DNA of 64,000 nucleotides from Bacteroidales bacterium (GTDB lineage: Bacteria > Bacteroidota > Bacteroidia > Bacteroidales > UBA932). The notes beneath the pieces were generated by a model. That model saw only the letters and a program-made list of their open reading frames with translations. It was not told the origin of the DNA and did no database searches. The number at the start of each line of letters is the position of its first letter. The first letter of the stretch is position 1. This document shows, piece after piece, positions 53,718 to 62,916 of the stretch. A program made the translations under genes and the position numbers. Where the stretch lies: the NCBI GenBank assembly GCA_017616655.1, contig JAFZXU010000011.1, forward strand, positions 62,001 to 126,000. The letters run 5' to 3'.

Positions 53718-54667
53718 GACACTTTACCAGCGTAACCCAGTTGGGCAATCTTGCCGAGGCCTTCGCAAAGGCATTCGAGGTGAAGCGCAATCCCTACGCC
53801 GACCAGGCGCTCGGACGCAACAAGACCCTGCTGATGATATTTTTCAACAACTCCCTTCGCACCAGGCTCAGCACCCAGAAGGCCGCCATGAACCTGGGAA
53901 TGAACGTCATAGTGCTTGACGTGAACCAAGGAGCGTGGAAGCTCGAGACCGAGCGCGGAGTGATAATGGACGGCGACAAGTCGGAGCATCTGCTCGAGGC
54001 CATCCCCGTGATGGGATCCTATTGCGACATCATCGGCGTGCGCTCCTTCGCCCGTTTCGAGAGCAAGGAGGCCGACTACAACGAGGAGATTCTCAACCAG
54101 TTCATCAAATTTTCGGGAAGACCCGTCTTCAGCATGGAGGCTGCTACGCGCCATCCGCTGCAGACCTTCGCCGATATGATTACAATTGAAGAATACAAAA
54201 AGTGCCAGAAGCCCAAGGTCGTGATGACCTGGGCGCCCCATCCCAGGGCGCTGCCGCAGGCCGTTCCCAACTCCTTCGCGGAGGGACTCAACCTGACTGA
54301 TTACGAGTTCGTCATCACCCATCCCCACGGCTACGAGCTCGCTCCCGAATTCGTGGGCAACGCCCGAGTGGAGTACGACCAGGACAAGGCGCTCGAGGGG
54401 GCCGATTTCGTCTATGCCAAGAACTGGGCGGCCTACAACGATCCCAATTACGGAAAGGTGATCAGCACCGACCGCAGCTGGACGGTGACCACCGCGAAGA
54501 TGGCGCTCACCAACAATGCATTCTTCATGCACTGCCTGCCGGTGAGGCGCAACATGATTGTTTCCGACGACGTGATAGAGTCGCCGCAGTCTATCGTCAT
54601 ACCCGAGGCTGCCAACCGCGTGGTCTCGGCGCAGACCGTCCTCAAGGAGATTCTGCTTTCACTCTAA
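53714..54667 (+). CDS. argF': N-succinyl/N-acetyl-ornithine carbamoyltransferase ArgF'
   Basis: The 317-residue enzyme belongs to the ArgF' branch: NNSLRTRLSTQKA carbamoyl-phosphate loop, AWKLETERGVIMDGDKSEH 80s loop and HCLPVRRNMIV near the C-terminus. It transfers carbamoyl to the acylated ornithine, so deacylation comes later through ArgE. In the Bacteroides fragilis enzyme, as I recall it, residue 90 in this loop is Pro and confers succinyl preference; here position 90 is Ser. Substrate preference is therefore not certain. It is not ordinary ornithine carbamoyltransferase. Confidence 0.93.
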   Translation: MRHFTSVTQLGNLAEAFAKAFEVKRNPYADQALGRNKTLLMIFFNNSLRTRLSTQKAAMNLGMNVIVLDVNQGAWKLETERGVIMDGDKSEHLLEAIPVMGSYCDIIGVRSFARFESKEADYNEEILNQFIKFSGRPVFSMEAATRHPLQTFADMITIEEYKKCQKPKVVMTWAPHPRALPQAVPNSFAEGLNLTDYEFVITHPHGYELAPEFVGNARVEYDQDKALEGADFVYAKNWAAYNDPNYGKVISTDRSWTVTTAKMALTNNAFFMHCLPVRRNMIVSDDVIESPQSIVIPEAANRVVSAQTVLKEILLSL

Positions 54668-54679
54668 CTCTCTGAAGCA

Positions 54680-55456
54680 ATGAAAATCAAGGTCATAAAG
54701 GTTGGCGGAAACGTGGTCGAGGATCCCCGGCTGCTCGCCTCTTTCGTGCGGGATTTCGCAGCCCTCGAAGGGGCTAAGGTCCTGGTTCACGGAGGGGGAG
54801 TGATGGCCTCTTCGATGCAGCGTGCGCTCGGCCAGGAGCCGAAGATGCTCCAGGGGCGGCGCATCACCGACGCCGAGGCTTTGAAGGTGGCCGTGATGGT
54901 CTATGCCGGATGGTGCAACAAGAACGTCGTGTCGCTCCTGCAGGCCGCAGGATGCAACGCCATAGGGCTCAGCGGCGCCGACGGCAACGTCATCAGGGCG
55001 GTCCGCCGCAGCCCGGTTCCGGTAGATTACGGCTTCGTGGGGGATATCTTTCCCGACGGGGTGAACTGCCCCGTCCTGCGCACCCTGCTGGAGGCCGGAA
55101 TGGTGCCGGTGCTCTGCGCCATCAACCACGACGGGGCGGGCACTTTGCTCAATACCAATGCCGATACCATCGCCTCTTCGGTGGCCTGCGCCCTTGCCGT
55201 GGAGGACGAGGTGGAGCTCGTCTATTGCTTCGAGAAGCCGGGAGTGCTTGCCGACAAGGATGACGACAGCTCCGTGATTCCGGTAATCACCCCATCTTCA
55301 TATGCCGGCCTTAAGGCCTCCGGCGCCGTGGCCGAAGGGATGATTCCCAAACTCGACAATGCCTTCAAGGCTGTCGCATCAGGCGTCAGGAGCGTGATTA
55401 TCAAGCACGCCGGCAATCTTCTTAACGATACCCGGACAACCCTCAAGGCCGATTGA
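54680..55456 (+). CDS. argB: N-acylglutamate kinase
   Basis: The 258-residue amino acid kinase has IKVGGNVVEDPR, LVHGGGVMASSMQ and VMVYAGWCNKNVVSLL. It phosphorylates acylglutamate. It is close to the Bacteroidetes short form, lacking the N-terminal regulatory helix of arginine-inhibited ArgB. It lies 12 bases after argF'. Confidence 0.94.
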   Translation: MKIKVIKVGGNVVEDPRLLASFVRDFAALEGAKVLVHGGGVMASSMQRALGQEPKMLQGRRITDAEALKVAVMVYAGWCNKNVVSLLQAAGCNAIGLSGADGNVIRAVRRSPVPVDYGFVGDIFPDGVNCPVLRTLLEAGMVPVLCAINHDGAGTLLNTNADTIASSVACALAVEDEVELVYCFEKPGVLADKDDDSSVIPVITPSSYAGLKASGAVAEGMIPKLDNAFKAVASGVRSVIIKHAGNLLNDTRTTLKAD

Positions 55457-55457
55457 G

Positions 55458-56552
55458 ATGAAAGATACCTCCATATATAAATCCGACTCCGCGGCGCTGC
55501 TGCGCAAGATGGTCGCGACCCCTTCGCTCTCTTTCGAGGAGGAGAAGGTGAGCAATCTCATTGCATCGCACCTGGAGGCCTGGGGAGTGGATTTCGAGCG
55601 CGTGGGATGGAATATCATCTGCCGCAGCAAGGGGTTCGACCCTGCGCGGAAGACCCTTATGATGTGCGCCCACCAGGATACCGTCGCTCCGAGTCCGGAA
55701 TATACATTCGACCCCTTCACGCCCGACCAGCCGTCGCGTCCAGGCGCTATATGCGGCCTCGGCAGCAATGACGACGGCGGCAGCGTGGTCTCGATGACAG
55801 CCGCCTTCAGGGCGCTGGAAGGGGAGCCTCTGCCTTTTAACCTGATGCTGGTGCTGACGGTGGAGGAGGAGCGTACCGGGGAACACGGAATGCGCTTCCT
55901 CTGGGGCAATATGCTCCGTGATACCGTCGACTGGGCGATAGTGGGGGAGCCAACCGGAATGCGTGCGGCCACCTCCGAACGCGGACTTATCGTTCTGGAC
56001 TGCGAAGCTCACGGAGTCAGCGGACACGCGGCCCGCGAGGAGGGTGTGAATGCCCTCTACATAGCGCTCGAGGATATTGAAAAGCTGCGCAACCACCGCT
56101 TTGCCAAATCTTCTCCGAGGATGGGGGAGGTGCATCTCAACGTTACGCAGATCTCCGCCGGCACGGTGCACAACGTGGTGCCGGACCTCTGCCGGTTCGT
56201 AGTGGACGTGCGCCCCACTGATGTCTACGACAATGCGGAGCTGGTGGCGGAACTGCAGTCCCTCTGCCGCAGCACCCTGACTCCCAGGAATCTGCGCAAT
56301 GCCTCTTCGGCTACTCCGGAGGATTCTCTGCTGGTGTGCAACTGCGCCGCCTGCGGCATAGATACATTTGCATCCCCGACTACTTCCGACTGGATCTGCC
56401 TCTCCTGCGAGGCAATCAAGATGGGGCCCGGCGATTCGGCCCGTTCCCACCGGAAGGACGAATATCTGCTGCTGGGCGAACTCGATTCGGCAGTCGACAC
56501 TTACATTAGATTTATCAAGGAATATGGCAACACTTTGGAACAAGGGAACTGA
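55458..56552 (+). CDS. argE: Acylornithine/acylcitrulline deacetylase, M20 family
   Basis: The 364-residue M20 metallopeptidase has MMCAHQDTVAPS (metal ligands His and Asp), CGLGSNDDGGSV, EEERTGEHG and a Ser/Gly-rich GVSGHAAREEG dimerisation strand. Given ArgF', its substrate should be acylcitrulline, giving citrulline for ArgG. It shares its last 29 bases with the start of argH. Confidence 0.9.
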   Translation: MKDTSIYKSDSAALLRKMVATPSLSFEEEKVSNLIASHLEAWGVDFERVGWNIICRSKGFDPARKTLMMCAHQDTVAPSPEYTFDPFTPDQPSRPGAICGLGSNDDGGSVVSMTAAFRALEGEPLPFNLMLVLTVEEERTGEHGMRFLWGNMLRDTVDWAIVGEPTGMRAATSERGLIVLDCEAHGVSGHAAREEGVNALYIALEDIEKLRNHRFAKSSPRMGEVHLNVTQISAGTVHNVVPDLCRFVVDVRPTDVYDNAELVAELQSLCRSTLTPRNLRNASSATPEDSLLVCNCAACGIDTFASPTTSDWICLSCEAIKMGPGDSARSHRKDEYLLLGELDSAVDTYIRFIKEYGNTLEQGN

Positions 56553-57819
56553 GGCCGCGAAGGCCGTGGATGAGTTCACGGTATGCGGCGACCGCGTGCT
56601 CGATTTGAAGCTGGCCCGGTACGACGTTATCGGGTCGAAGGCTCACATCGCCATGCTCGAAAGCATCGGACTTCTCACTCCGGAGGAGCTGAAAGTGCTC
56701 ACGGAGGGGCTGGATGCCATACTTTCGGAGATAGAGGCCGGCACTTTCATCCTCGAGGACGACGTGGAGGATATCCACTCGCAGGTGGAACTTCTGCTTA
56801 CCCGCCGTCTCGGTGATGTGGGAAAGAAGATCCATTCCGGCCGCTCACGCAACGACCAGGTACTGCTCGACATCAAGCTTTTCCTGCGCGACGAGCTGAA
56901 ACAGTTCCGCGACGAGGCGCTGAAGCTTTTCGACACCCTGCAGGGGCTCAGCGAGAAGTATCGCGGCGTGCTCCTTCCTGGATATACGCACGAGCAGATC
57001 GCCATGCCCTCTTCCTTCGGCCTCTGGTTCGGCGCCTATGCTGAGAGTCTCGTAGACGATATGTATCAGTTGGCCGCCGCCTACCGCGTGGTGAACCGCA
57101 ATCCGCTTGGCTCGGCTGCCGGTTACGGCAGTTCGTTCCCCCTCGACCGCGAGATGACGACTCAGCTCCTGTGCTTCGACAGCCCCGTTTACAACAGCGT
57201 CGCCGCCCAGCTGGGACGCGGCTCTTCGGAGCGTGCCGTGGCTTCTGCCCTCGGGGCTTTCGCCCTGACGCTCAATAAGTTCGCCACGGACTGCTGCCTC
57301 TTTATGTGCCCCAATTTCGGTTTCATATCATTCCCGGCGGAGTTTACTACCGGCTCGAGCATAATGCCTCACAAGAAGAATCCCGACGTCTGGGAGATCA
57401 TGCGCGGCCACTGCAACCGGATAATGGCCAGCGAGAACGAAATCTCGATGCTCTGCAGTAATCTCACCCAGGGATATCACCGGGAGTTCCAGCTGCTGAA
57501 GGATGTGCTCTTCCCGGTTCTGGAACTGATGCACTCCTGCCTGAATATGTGCGACTCGATGATTTCACGCGTGACAGTTAACGAGCATATACTCGATTCA
57601 GGGCTCTACGACAATATGTTTACCGTCGAGGAGGTGAACCGCCGCGTCCTTTCGGGCGAGCCGTTCCGCGACGCCTACAGGGCTGTGGGAATCGAGGTCA
57701 ACGAAGGGCGCTTCACGGCCTGCCGTCAGGTGAATCACACCCACATCGGCAGCATCGGCAATCTCTGCAACGACCGCATCGCAAAATTGATGAAGGAGGC
57801 ATCCGACTTTATAAAATGA
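56524..57819 (+). CDS. argH: Argininosuccinate lyase
   Basis: The 431-residue fumarase-superfamily enzyme splits argininosuccinate into arginine and fumarate. The signature GSSIMPHKKNPD, HSGRSRNDQV and the helical core are present. The ATG at 56524 (MATLWNKG) starts the family match; a longer frame upstream is out of frame with and inside argE. Its stop overlaps the SDR gene by four bases. Confidence 0.95.
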   Translation: MATLWNKGTEAAKAVDEFTVCGDRVLDLKLARYDVIGSKAHIAMLESIGLLTPEELKVLTEGLDAILSEIEAGTFILEDDVEDIHSQVELLLTRRLGDVGKKIHSGRSRNDQVLLDIKLFLRDELKQFRDEALKLFDTLQGLSEKYRGVLLPGYTHEQIAMPSSFGLWFGAYAESLVDDMYQLAAAYRVVNRNPLGSAAGYGSSFPLDREMTTQLLCFDSPVYNSVAAQLGRGSSERAVASALGAFALTLNKFATDCCLFMCPNFGFISFPAEFTTGSSIMPHKKNPDVWEIMRGHCNRIMASENEISMLCSNLTQGYHREFQLLKDVLFPVLELMHSCLNMCDSMISRVTVNEHILDSGLYDNMFTVEEVNRRVLSGEPFRDAYRAVGIEVNEGRFTACRQVNHTHIGSIGNLCNDRIAKLMKEASDFIK

Positions 57820-58613
57820 AAGTTATCCTGATTACCGGTATCACCTCGGGCTTCGGCAAGGCGATGGCCGAGAGGTTCGTCGCTGAGGGGCACAGGGTAT
57901 ACGGTACTCACCGCAAGGCTGGGCAACAGATTCCCGGCGTCGTTTATATCCTGGCCGACGTGCAGAGCGAAGAGGATTGCAGGGCAGCGGTAGAACAGGT
58001 CGTTGCCGCTGAGGGACGCATCGATGTGTTCATCAACAATGCCGGAATGGGAATCGGCGGTCCGCTGGAGTTCTCGTCGCTAGAAGACGCTCAGCGTCAG
58101 ATGGATGTCAACTGGATGGGAATGGTGCGGATGCTCCATTTCGTGGTTCCGGTGATGCGCAGGCAGGGGGGAGGACGCATCCTGTGCGTAAGTTCGATAG
58201 GCGGCCTGATGGGCCTGCCGTTCCAGGGGCTGTATTCGGCTTCGAAATTCGCTATCGAAGGGTACTGCGAGGCGCTCAGGCTGGAGGTCCGCGGATTCGG
58301 CATCGACGTGGTGCTGATAGAGCCCGGGGATTTTGCAACTGCTTTCACGGCGCAGCGCAAGAGCGTGGCTGACAGCGAGGCTTACGAAGTTTATAAGAGT
58401 TACGCCAAGTCGCTGGCGAGCATCGAACACGACGAGACTTCCGGTTTGAAACCGGAATATCTGGCCAGGAGGGTGAGCCGCATAGTCAGCTGTCGCAGAC
58501 CGCGTTACAATTACGTTATAGCCTCGCTCGAGCAGCGTCTGTCCGTGGTTTTGAAGCGGATCCTGCCCGCACGCTGGTTCGCTTCGATCCTTGCTTCATA
58601 TTACAAGCTGTAA
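57816..58613 (+). CDS. Short-chain dehydrogenase/reductase, possible 3-ketosphinganine reductase
   Basis: The 265-residue SDR has ITGITSGFGKAMAERF (NAD(P) site), NNAG at the beta4 loop and YSASKFAIEG, the catalytic Tyr-x3-Lys. It overlaps argH by four bases yet lies just before serine palmitoyltransferase, whose product 3-ketosphinganine needs an SDR-type reductase. That function is inferred only from position. Its C-terminus holds a hydrophobic, basic tail (LSVVLKRILPARWFASILASYY), which would suit a membrane-associated lipid enzyme. Confidence 0.85.
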   Translation: MKVILITGITSGFGKAMAERFVAEGHRVYGTHRKAGQQIPGVVYILADVQSEEDCRAAVEQVVAAEGRIDVFINNAGMGIGGPLEFSSLEDAQRQMDVNWMGMVRMLHFVVPVMRRQGGGRILCVSSIGGLMGLPFQGLYSASKFAIEGYCEALRLEVRGFGIDVVLIEPGDFATAFTAQRKSVADSEAYEVYKSYAKSLASIEHDETSGLKPEYLARRVSRIVSCRRPRYNYVIASLEQRLSVVLKRILPARWFASILASYYKL

Positions 58614-58664
58614 CAACAAGGCCGATTTTTCACTATTTTAGCAGATTGTAAAAACCTGAACCCC

Positions 58665-59855
58665 ATGACTAAACTGCTGAATCAATTCTGCGCTTCGTAC
58701 ACCCGTTCAAAGGAGGCCAAGGCTGCCGGAATCTATCCCTATTACCGTGCGATTTCATCCGGACAGGATCCCGAAGTGCTGATGGCCAACGGCTCTAAGG
58801 CGCTGATGTTCGGTTCCAATTCATATCTCGGACTCTCCGACGACCCGAGACTCAAGGAGGCCGCCATTGCCGCCATCAAAAAATATGGCACCAGCTGCTC
58901 CGGGTCGCGTTTCCTGAACGGTACGCTCGATATCCACCAGGAACTTGAGGCGAAACTTGCGGCATTCGTGGGCAAGGAGGAGGCCGTAACATACAGCACC
59001 GGATTCCAGGTGAATCTGGGTGTGGTGAGCTGTCTCGGACCGCGCGGCAGCTACATCCTGCTCGATGAGCTGGACCACGCCTGCATCATAGACGGAAGCC
59101 GCCTGAGTTTCTCCACCGTCTATAAATTCCGCCACAACGATATGGAGTCCCTCGAGCAGAAGCTGGCGCTCTGCGAGATTGACAAACTGAAACTTATCGT
59201 GGTAGACGGAGTCTATTCGATGGAGGGTGACATCGCGCCGGTCAAGGAGCTCTGCGATCTCTGCGAGAAGTACAACGCATCGCTTATGATTGATGACGCC
59301 CACGGCCTCGGAGTACTCGGCGACCATGGCCGCGGAACCGCCAACCACTTCGGCGAGACGGATAGGGTAGACCTCATAATGGGCACATTCTCAAAGAGTT
59401 TCGGCTCTCTCGGCGGATTCATCGCTGCGGATTCGGAAGTCATCGACATCATCAAGCATACCAGCCGTTCGCTCATCTTCAGCGCTTCGATGCCCCCGGC
59501 AAACGTGGCGGCAGTCAGCCGCGCGCTCGACATAATGCTCGAGGAGCCCGAAAGGATCGAGCATCTCTGGGATCTGACCCGTTACTGCCAGAACCGCTTC
59601 AGGGAGGCAGGAATCGATATCGGCCACACCCAGTCGCCCATCATCCCGCTTTTCGTGCGCGATACGAACAAGGCGATGGCGATGGTGCGCGATGCCCTCG
59701 ACAATGGCGTCTTCATCACTCCGGTCATTGCTCCAGCAGTGCCCGAGAAGGATGTGCTCATCCGTTTCGCGCTGATGGCTACACACTCTTTCGAACAGTG
59801 CGACAAGGCGATAGACGTTATCACCTCGCTCTTCAAGAAGTACGAAATAATCTGA
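58665..59855 (+). CDS. spt: Serine palmitoyltransferase
   Basis: The 396-residue PLP enzyme of the alpha-oxoamine synthase family has MFGSNSYLGLSDDPR, GTSCSGSRFLNG, the His/Asp region MIDDAHGLGVLG and the PLP lysine in TFSKSFGSLGGF. In Bacteroidales this gene makes 3-ketosphinganine for sphingolipids. KBL or AonS-type relatives are less likely, given the length and the MFGSNSYLG variant. A TATTTTAG box near 58633 might give it its own promoter. Confidence 0.88.
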   Translation: MTKLLNQFCASYTRSKEAKAAGIYPYYRAISSGQDPEVLMANGSKALMFGSNSYLGLSDDPRLKEAAIAAIKKYGTSCSGSRFLNGTLDIHQELEAKLAAFVGKEEAVTYSTGFQVNLGVVSCLGPRGSYILLDELDHACIIDGSRLSFSTVYKFRHNDMESLEQKLALCEIDKLKLIVVDGVYSMEGDIAPVKELCDLCEKYNASLMIDDAHGLGVLGDHGRGTANHFGETDRVDLIMGTFSKSFGSLGGFIAADSEVIDIIKHTSRSLIFSASMPPANVAAVSRALDIMLEEPERIEHLWDLTRYCQNRFREAGIDIGHTQSPIIPLFVRDTNKAMAMVRDALDNGVFITPVIAPAVPEKDVLIRFALMATHSFEQCDKAIDVITSLFKKYEII

Positions 59856-59856
59856 T

Positions 59857-60795
59857 TTGCAGAATCTCGGCGAGATACTTTCCCTTTTGGTAGCGGTCTC
59901 CTGGACCGTTACCGCCCTGTGCGCCGACATTGCGAGTCACCGCATCGGCGCCCTTCCGCTCAATCTTATCAGGATGGCGCTCTCGCTGCTTCTGCTTGCA
60001 GGGGCGCTCTGGATCGTGACCGGCTCGCCATATCCTACAATGGCAGACGGCAAGGCATGGTTCTGGCTTGCCCTTTCGGGAGTAGTGGGTTATGTTTTCG
60101 GAGATTACTGCCTTTTCAATTCCTATGTGGTTTTCGGCTCGAAGTACGGGCAGCTTTTTATGACGCTGGCGCCTCCCGTAGCGGGTATAACAGGCTGGCT
60201 GTTTATGGGGGAGACTATGCGCTGGCACTCCTGGCTGGCTATGCTGGTTACACTTACCGGTATAGCGATTTCAATTCTTGCAAGGGCAGGCAAGTCGCGC
60301 AAGCTTGAGCTTAAGCTGCCTCTGAAGGGCGTTCTGTTCGGGATAGGCGCTGGAGTGGGGCAGGGCACTGGCCTGGTTCTCAGTAAGATAGGCCTCGGTC
60401 ACTATGCTGCTGCGATTCCCGCTGACGCGCCGCAGTCGGTGGTTTCGATGATGCCGTTCGCGGGCACATTCATCAGGGCCATCGCCGGCCTCATCGGCTT
60501 CTTCCTGATTCTTTCGATGAGGCGCGAACTGCCTCAGGTAGCAGCGGCGACACACGACCGAAAGGGTATGACTTTCGCCGGCCTCACCACCTTCTTCGGG
60601 CCGTTTCTCGGAGTTTCGCTCTCGCTTATGGCAGTGCAGTATGCCAAGGCCGGCATCGCCTCGACATTGATGGCTCTCACCCCTGTACTTATTATCGTCC
60701 CCTACGCCATCATCAATCACGAGAAGATATCCGTCAAGGAGGTAATCGGCACCCTCGTCACGATGACCGGCGTCGCCCTCTTCTTTTTGCTGTAA
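59857..60795 (+). CDS. EamA/DMT family transporter
   Basis: The 312-residue protein has ten membrane segments in two EamA repeats (SLLVAVSWTVTALCAD first half; FGPFLGVSLSLMAVQYAKAGIAS second half). It begins at TTG 59857, one base after the spt stop; I see no ATG that would keep the first segment. The substrate, perhaps an amino acid or lipid precursor, is unknown. Confidence 0.85.
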   Translation: MQNLGEILSLLVAVSWTVTALCADIASHRIGALPLNLIRMALSLLLLAGALWIVTGSPYPTMADGKAWFWLALSGVVGYVFGDYCLFNSYVVFGSKYGQLFMTLAPPVAGITGWLFMGETMRWHSWLAMLVTLTGIAISILARAGKSRKLELKLPLKGVLFGIGAGVGQGTGLVLSKIGLGHYAAAIPADAPQSVVSMMPFAGTFIRAIAGLIGFFLILSMRRELPQVAAATHDRKGMTFAGLTTFFGPFLGVSLSLMAVQYAKAGIASTLMALTPVLIIVPYAIINHEKISVKEVIGTLVTMTGVALFFLL

Positions 60796-60807
60796 CAGTT
60801 ATTCCAA

Positions 60808-60992
60808 GAGATTCCCGCCTTCGCGAGAATGACGTTGTAATCAAGTAGGCCCTCCTAAAGGCGAAGTGGTTGTTCCCCTGAAAACCCGTGCCACCCTCGG
60901 CAACGTAAGAGGGAGGGGCCCACGAAGTGGGAGGGGTCGAGCGGAGCGAGACGGTTTGAAGGGAAACTACCCGTAGCAAAAAGGAGGGCCTA
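60808..60992. repeat. GTCATnCCCGC palindrome followed by copy A of the repeat family
   Basis: The first unit (60808-60833) is an imperfect GAGATTCCCGCC/GAGAATGAC palindrome. The second element, 60846-60992, has perfect 11-bp ends TAGGCCCTCCT and AGGAGGGCCTA, inner arms TTCCCCTGAAAACC and GGTTTGAAGGGAA, and the 25-bp core at 60911-60935 shared with the element at 6.8 kb. It separates two convergent genes. Confidence 0.85.
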
Positions 60993-61003
60993 CGAAATAG
61001 TAT

Positions 61004-61471
61004 TTAGACATATATTCCGTAGCCCTGTTTAATCTCCTTCATGACGAAGGTGGAGAGGATGGAGCCGATTGATTCGACGGTGCCCAGGACGTTGATTATG
61101 AAATCGTTATAGTATTTCATGTCGGGGGCGTAGATGGTGAGGATGTAGTCGAACTCTCCGGCGACATTGTAGCAGGCGGTCACTTCGGGAATCCCCTTGA
61201 TGACCGAGACGAAATCGTTGGCGATGTCGCGGTGCATCTGCTTCAGCTTGACGCTGCAGAAGACCAGGAATCCGCGCCCCATCTTCTCTGGATCGAGAAT
61301 AGCCATATACTTCTTAATATATCCTTCGCTCTCGAGCCGCTTGATGCGCTCGAAAACCGGAGTGGAGGAGAGATTGACCCGGGCGGCGATCTGCTTGGTG
61401 GTCATCTTCGCGTCTTCCTGAAGGCACCTGAGGATTTTCAGGTCCATTTCGTCCAAAGTGCTGCTGTTCAT
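61004..61471 (-). CDS. Lrp/AsnC family transcriptional regulator
   Basis: The 155-residue protein has an N-terminal winged helix (LDEMDLKILRCLQEDAKMTTKQI region, then LSSTPVFERIKRLESEGYI) and the C-terminal RAM ligand domain (GFLVFCSVKLKQMH, VTACYNVAGEFDYILTI). It is divergent from metY and probably controls it and itself in response to an amino acid such as methionine or leucine. Confidence 0.92.
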   Translation of the reverse strand: MNSSTLDEMDLKILRCLQEDAKMTTKQIAARVNLSSTPVFERIKRLESEGYIKKYMAILDPEKMGRGFLVFCSVKLKQMHRDIANDFVSVIKGIPEVTACYNVAGEFDYILTIYAPDMKYYNDFIINVLGTVESIGSILSTFVMKEIKQGYGIYV

Positions 61472-61508
61472 ACAAGAATATTTTTCCGTGAAAAGGGAAT
61501 AAAATGGT

Positions 61509-61565
61509 TATATTTGCTTCCGCAATTTGAATTTCATGCAAAAATAGAATAATTTTCCAAATTGC
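61509..61565. promoter_or_regulatory. Lrp-metY intergenic control region
   Basis: TATATTTG at 61509-61516 matches the -7 consensus on the + strand, and CAAAAATA (61539-61546) the -7 box on the - strand. An inverted repeat GCAATTTG (61522-61529) and CAAATTGC (61558-61565), 28 bases apart, spans the region and is a candidate Lrp operator. Confidence 0.55.
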
Positions 61566-61629
61566 AATGCAGTGTACCGAAATATTTTCTAAAAGTACTA
61601 TCTTGCGGAGAATTTATATCGAAGACAAA

Positions 61630-62916
61630 ATGAGCAAAAAGATCGACACGCTTTGCGTACAGGGGGGCTACAGGCCCAAGAAGGGGGAATCCAGGCAGAT
61701 TCCCATTATCCAGAGTACAACCTTCAAGTACGAGACAAGCGACCAGATGGGACGTCTTTTCGACCTTGAGGAATCGGGCTATTTCTATTCCAGGCTTCAG
61801 AACCCGACTTGCGACACGGTTGCGGCGAGGATTGCTGAGCTTGAGGGTGGCGTGGCTGCTATGCTTACCTCGTCGGGACAGGCGGCCAACTTCTTCGCCT
61901 GCTTCAATATCTGCGAGGCCGGCGACCATATGATCAGTACGGCAAGCATATACGGAGGTACTTTCAACCTTTTCAATACCACTTTCAGGAAGATGGGCAT
62001 CGATGTGACATTCATCGACCAGGAGGCCTCCGACGAGGAGTTAGAGGCTGCCTTCAAGCCCAACACCAAACTCGTATTCGGCGAGACGCTGACCAATCCT
62101 AACGTCAGGGTCCTTGATATAGAGCGTATTGCGCGCATTGCGCACGCACACGGGGTGCCCTTGATAGTGGACAACACTTTCCCCACTCCGGTCAACTGCC
62201 GCCCCTTCGAGTTCGGCGCCGACATAGTGACCCACTCCACCACCAAATATATGGACGGTCACGGCACGGCAGTCGGAGGCGTCGTCGTGGACAGCGGCAA
62301 CTTCGACTGGGATGCCAATGCGGAGAAGTTCCCCGGACTCTGCACTCCGGACGACTCCTACCACGGCCTCATCTATACCGAACGCTTCGGCAAAGGAGCT
62401 TACATAACCAAGGCTACCGCCCAGCTGATGAGGGACTTCGGATGCTGCCAGAGCCCGCAGAACGCCTTCTATCTCGGCCTCGGTCTGCAGACCCTGCACG
62501 TGAGGATGGCACGCCACTGCAGCAGCGCCCTGAAGGTCGCAAAATTCCTGAAGAACCATCCGTCAGTCAAATGGGTCAACTATCCCGGCCTGGAGGGCGA
62601 TACGGAGTACGAACGCGGCAGGAAATATCTTCCCGACGGCTCCTGCGGCGTGATGGCCTTCGCCCTGAAGGGGGATCGCGCGTACGCCAACCGTTTTATC
62701 GACGCCCTGAAGCTTGTTACTATTGAAACCCACGTTGCGGACTGCTACACCTGCATACTGCATCCCGCATCGCATACCCACCGTCAGCTTACCGACGAGC
62801 AGCTCCTCGAGGCGGGAGTGGCTCCCGACCTGATGCGTCTCAGCATAGGTCTCGAGGATCCTGACGACCTTATTAAAGATATAGAGAATGCAGTTTCACA
62901 AGCTGACCGCGGATAG
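61630..62916 (+). CDS. metY: O-acetylhomoserine sulfhydrylase (MetY)
   Basis: The 428-residue PLP enzyme makes homocysteine from O-acetylhomoserine and sulfide. The aromatic-rich YFYSRLQNPT, the HSTTKYMDGHG PLP-lysine motif and the length above 420 distinguish it from 380-residue MetB/MetC. The ATG at 61630 follows an A-rich leader. Its end overlaps metX by 29 bases. Confidence 0.94.
   Translation: MSKKIDTLCVQGGYRPKKGESRQIPIIQSTTFKYETSDQMGRLFDLEESGYFYSRLQNPTCDTVAARIAELEGGVAAMLTSSGQAANFFACFNICEAGDHMISTASIYGGTFNLFNTTFRKMGIDVTFIDQEASDEELEAAFKPNTKLVFGETLTNPNVRVLDIERIARIAHAHGVPLIVDNTFPTPVNCRPFEFGADIVTHSTTKYMDGHGTAVGGVVVDSGNFDWDANAEKFPGLCTPDDSYHGLIYTERFGKGAYITKATAQLMRDFGCCQSPQNAFYLGLGLQTLHVRMARHCSSALKVAKFLKNHPSVKWVNYPGLEGDTEYERGRKYLPDGSCGVMAFALKGDRAYANRFIDALKLVTIETHVADCYTCILHPASHTHRQLTDEQLLEAGVAPDLMRLSIGLEDPDDLIKDIENAVSQADRG

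Noticed and set aside
56368..56523. Upstream extension of argH
   Set aside because: It lies inside argE and has no family match; MATLWNKG is the normal start.
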